This document shows, piece by piece, positions 4,033 to 5,209 of a stretch of DNA of 5,209 nt. The stretch is from contig CATWVA010000061.1 of the NCBI GenBank assembly GCA_958354105.1, positions 1 to 5,209 of the forward strand, read 5' to 3'. Under the pieces are notes generated by a model. The model did not search any database, had not been told where the DNA came from, and worked only from the letters and a program-made list of their open reading frames with translations. A program made the translations under genes and the position numbers. Every line of letters starts with the position of its first letter. Position 1 is the stretch's first letter. The stretch comes from an uncultured Collinsella sp. Lineage in GTDB: Bacteria > Actinomycetota > Coriobacteriia > Coriobacteriales > Coriobacteriaceae.

Positions 4033-5209
4033 TTAGTTGGTGCTCATTCGTTTTGCTGCAGACTCGACGTAACTGTCCATCTCATCGACGTCGCAGACGT
4101 CTTCGAAGCGGACGGGCTTGGACTCGAGCTCGGCGAGCTGTGCCGGGGCGACCGTGTTGGTGGCCTGCTCGAGCACACGCATAGCCTCAAAATCATCATC
4201 GGGAACGTTGAGGCCCAGGGCGTCGCAGCAGGCGCGCGGGAACTTGTAGGGGCTGGCGGTCGAAAGCAACACGCGGGCCTTGGCGCCCTCGGCGGGAGCG
4301 ACCTGCTCAAAGACGTGATAGCCGCAAGCGGTGTGCGGGTCAATCACGTAGCCGTTCGTGTCCCAGCAGCTCTTGATGGCAGCGCGGACCTCGTCCTCGC
4401 TGGCCCAACCGCAGCCAAAGACGCTCTGGATCTTGGCCAGCAGCTCGGCGGGAACTTCGTAGCGACCAGTCTGTGCCAGCTGCTCCATAAGGCCGGCAAC
4501 AAGCTCGCAGTCGCCATCGGACAGGAAGTACAGCATGCGCTCCAGGTTGGAGCTGATGAGGATGTCCATCGACGGCGAGATGGTCGTGTAGAACGGACGG
4601 TTGCGGTCGTAGACACCGGTGGTCAGGAAGTCAGCCAGCACGTTGTTCTTGTCGCTCGCGACGATGAGCTTGGCGACGGGCAGGCCCATGCGCTTGGCAT
4701 AGTAGCCGGCCAGGATATCGCCGAAGTTGCCGGTCGGTACGCAGAACTCCACGGCGTCGCCGGCCTCGATGGCACCGGCGCGCAGCAGTTGCGCATAGGC
4801 GGCAAAGTAGTAGACGACCTGCGGTACCAGACGGCCGACATTGATGGAGTTGGCGCTCGAAAGCACGGTGCCAGCGGCCTCCAGGCGCTCGGCAAGCTCC
4901 TTATCGGCAAAGATGCGCTTGACGGCGCTCTGGGCGTCGTCAAAGTTGCCGCGGATGCCGCAGACAGCGACGTTGTCGCCCTCCTGCGTGGACATCTGCA
5001 GGTTCTGGACGCGGCTGACCTTGCCCTCGGGATAAAAGACAGTGATGCCCGTGCCCGGAGCGTCGGCAAAGCCGGCAAGTGCTGCCTTGCCCGTGTCGCC
5101 CGACGTGGCGGTGACGATCATGATGCGCTCGGCGCCGCCGTCCTTGGCAGAGGTGCGGGCCATCAGGTGGGGGAGCATCTGCAGGGCGACGTCCTTAAAG
5201 GCGCTTGTG
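4033..5209 (-). CDS. thrC: Threonine synthase, 5' end outside the window
   Basis: ThrC is a PLP-dependent enzyme that converts O-phospho-L-homoserine and water to L-threonine and phosphate. The frame stays open to the window edge. Its first visible residues, TSAFKDVALQ, are the PLP-lysine motif (Lys codon at 5196-5194), so the ATG at 5178 is internal and the true start lies beyond 5209. The visible part has 391 residues. It shows the phosphate-binding SGDTGK (36-41), SSANSINVGRL (117-127), VPTGNFGDILAG (157-168) and SPSMDILISSNLERML (211-226), all typical of the long bacterial form. Roughly 100 N-terminal residues are probably missing, judged from usual family length. The protein ends normally at a TAA at 4035-4033. 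It works directly with downstream thrB in the same pathway, although a terminator and 200 bases separate them. Confidence 0.95.
   Translation of the reverse strand, partial: TSAFKDVALQMLPHLMARTSAKDGGAERIMIVTATSGDTGKAALAGFADAPGTGITVFYPEGKVSRVQNLQMSTQEGDNVAVCGIRGNFDDAQSAVKRIFADKELAERLEAAGTVLSSANSINVGRLVPQVVYYFAAYAQLLRAGAIEAGDAVEFCVPTGNFGDILAGYYAKRMGLPVAKLIVASDKNNVLADFLTTGVYDRNRPFYTTISPSMDILISSNLERMLYFLSDGDCELVAGLMEQLAQTGRYEVPAELLAKIQSVFGCGWASEDEVRAAIKSCWDTNGYVIDPHTACGYHVFEQVAPAEGAKARVLLSTASPYKFPRACCDALGLNVPDDDFEAMRVLEQATNTVAPAQLAELESKPVRFEDVCDVDEMDSYVESAAKRMSTN

Overview
The window is G+C-rich and tightly packed. It reads as a stretch of a bacterial chromosome, most likely from a Coriobacteriia actinobacterium (Collinsella-like). 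That assignment rests on codon and base composition, the anaerobic gene set (a pyruvate formate-lyase activase) and the style of the proteins. It is an inference, not a database result. No mobile element, CRISPR array, tRNA or rRNA is visible.

Left part (1-1310): a GC-rich intrinsic terminator (52-88) probably closes a gene that lies upstream of the window. Next comes pflA (207-1025), the radical-SAM activator of pyruvate formate-lyase. Only 30 bases after pflA lies an apparent remnant of a serine beta-lactamase-like hydrolase (1056-1244). It keeps the C-terminal end of the fold, including a KTG-type box, but has no N-terminal half.

Middle (1311-2692): mtnN (methylthioadenosine/S-adenosylhomocysteine nucleosidase) is followed after 38 bases by engB (ribosome-biogenesis GTPase, also called ysxC/yihA). 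Both have a longer reading frame from an alternative start codon. In each case the Shine-Dalgarno sequence points to the internal ATG.

Right part (2693-5209): thrB (homoserine kinase) and thrC (threonine synthase, 5' end cut by the window edge) lie on the minus strand and converge on engB. They catalyse the last two steps of threonine synthesis. They are not tightly coupled: a GNRA-loop terminator follows thrC, and thrB sits 200 bases further on.

The most unusual feature is a pair of large nested inverted repeats that bracket thrB. One (core 2801-2929, extended 2768-2960) fills the convergent engB/thrB gap, with perfect 29-bp outer arms and perfect 15-bp inner arms. Its outermost arm overlaps the last codons of thrB. 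The other (3848-3953) has perfect 19-bp outer arms and a 10-bp inner hairpin, and ends four bases before the thrB ribosome-binding site. They share architecture but no obvious sequence. The metabolic genes themselves are ordinary; these two structures and the hydrolase remnant are the parts worth a second look.
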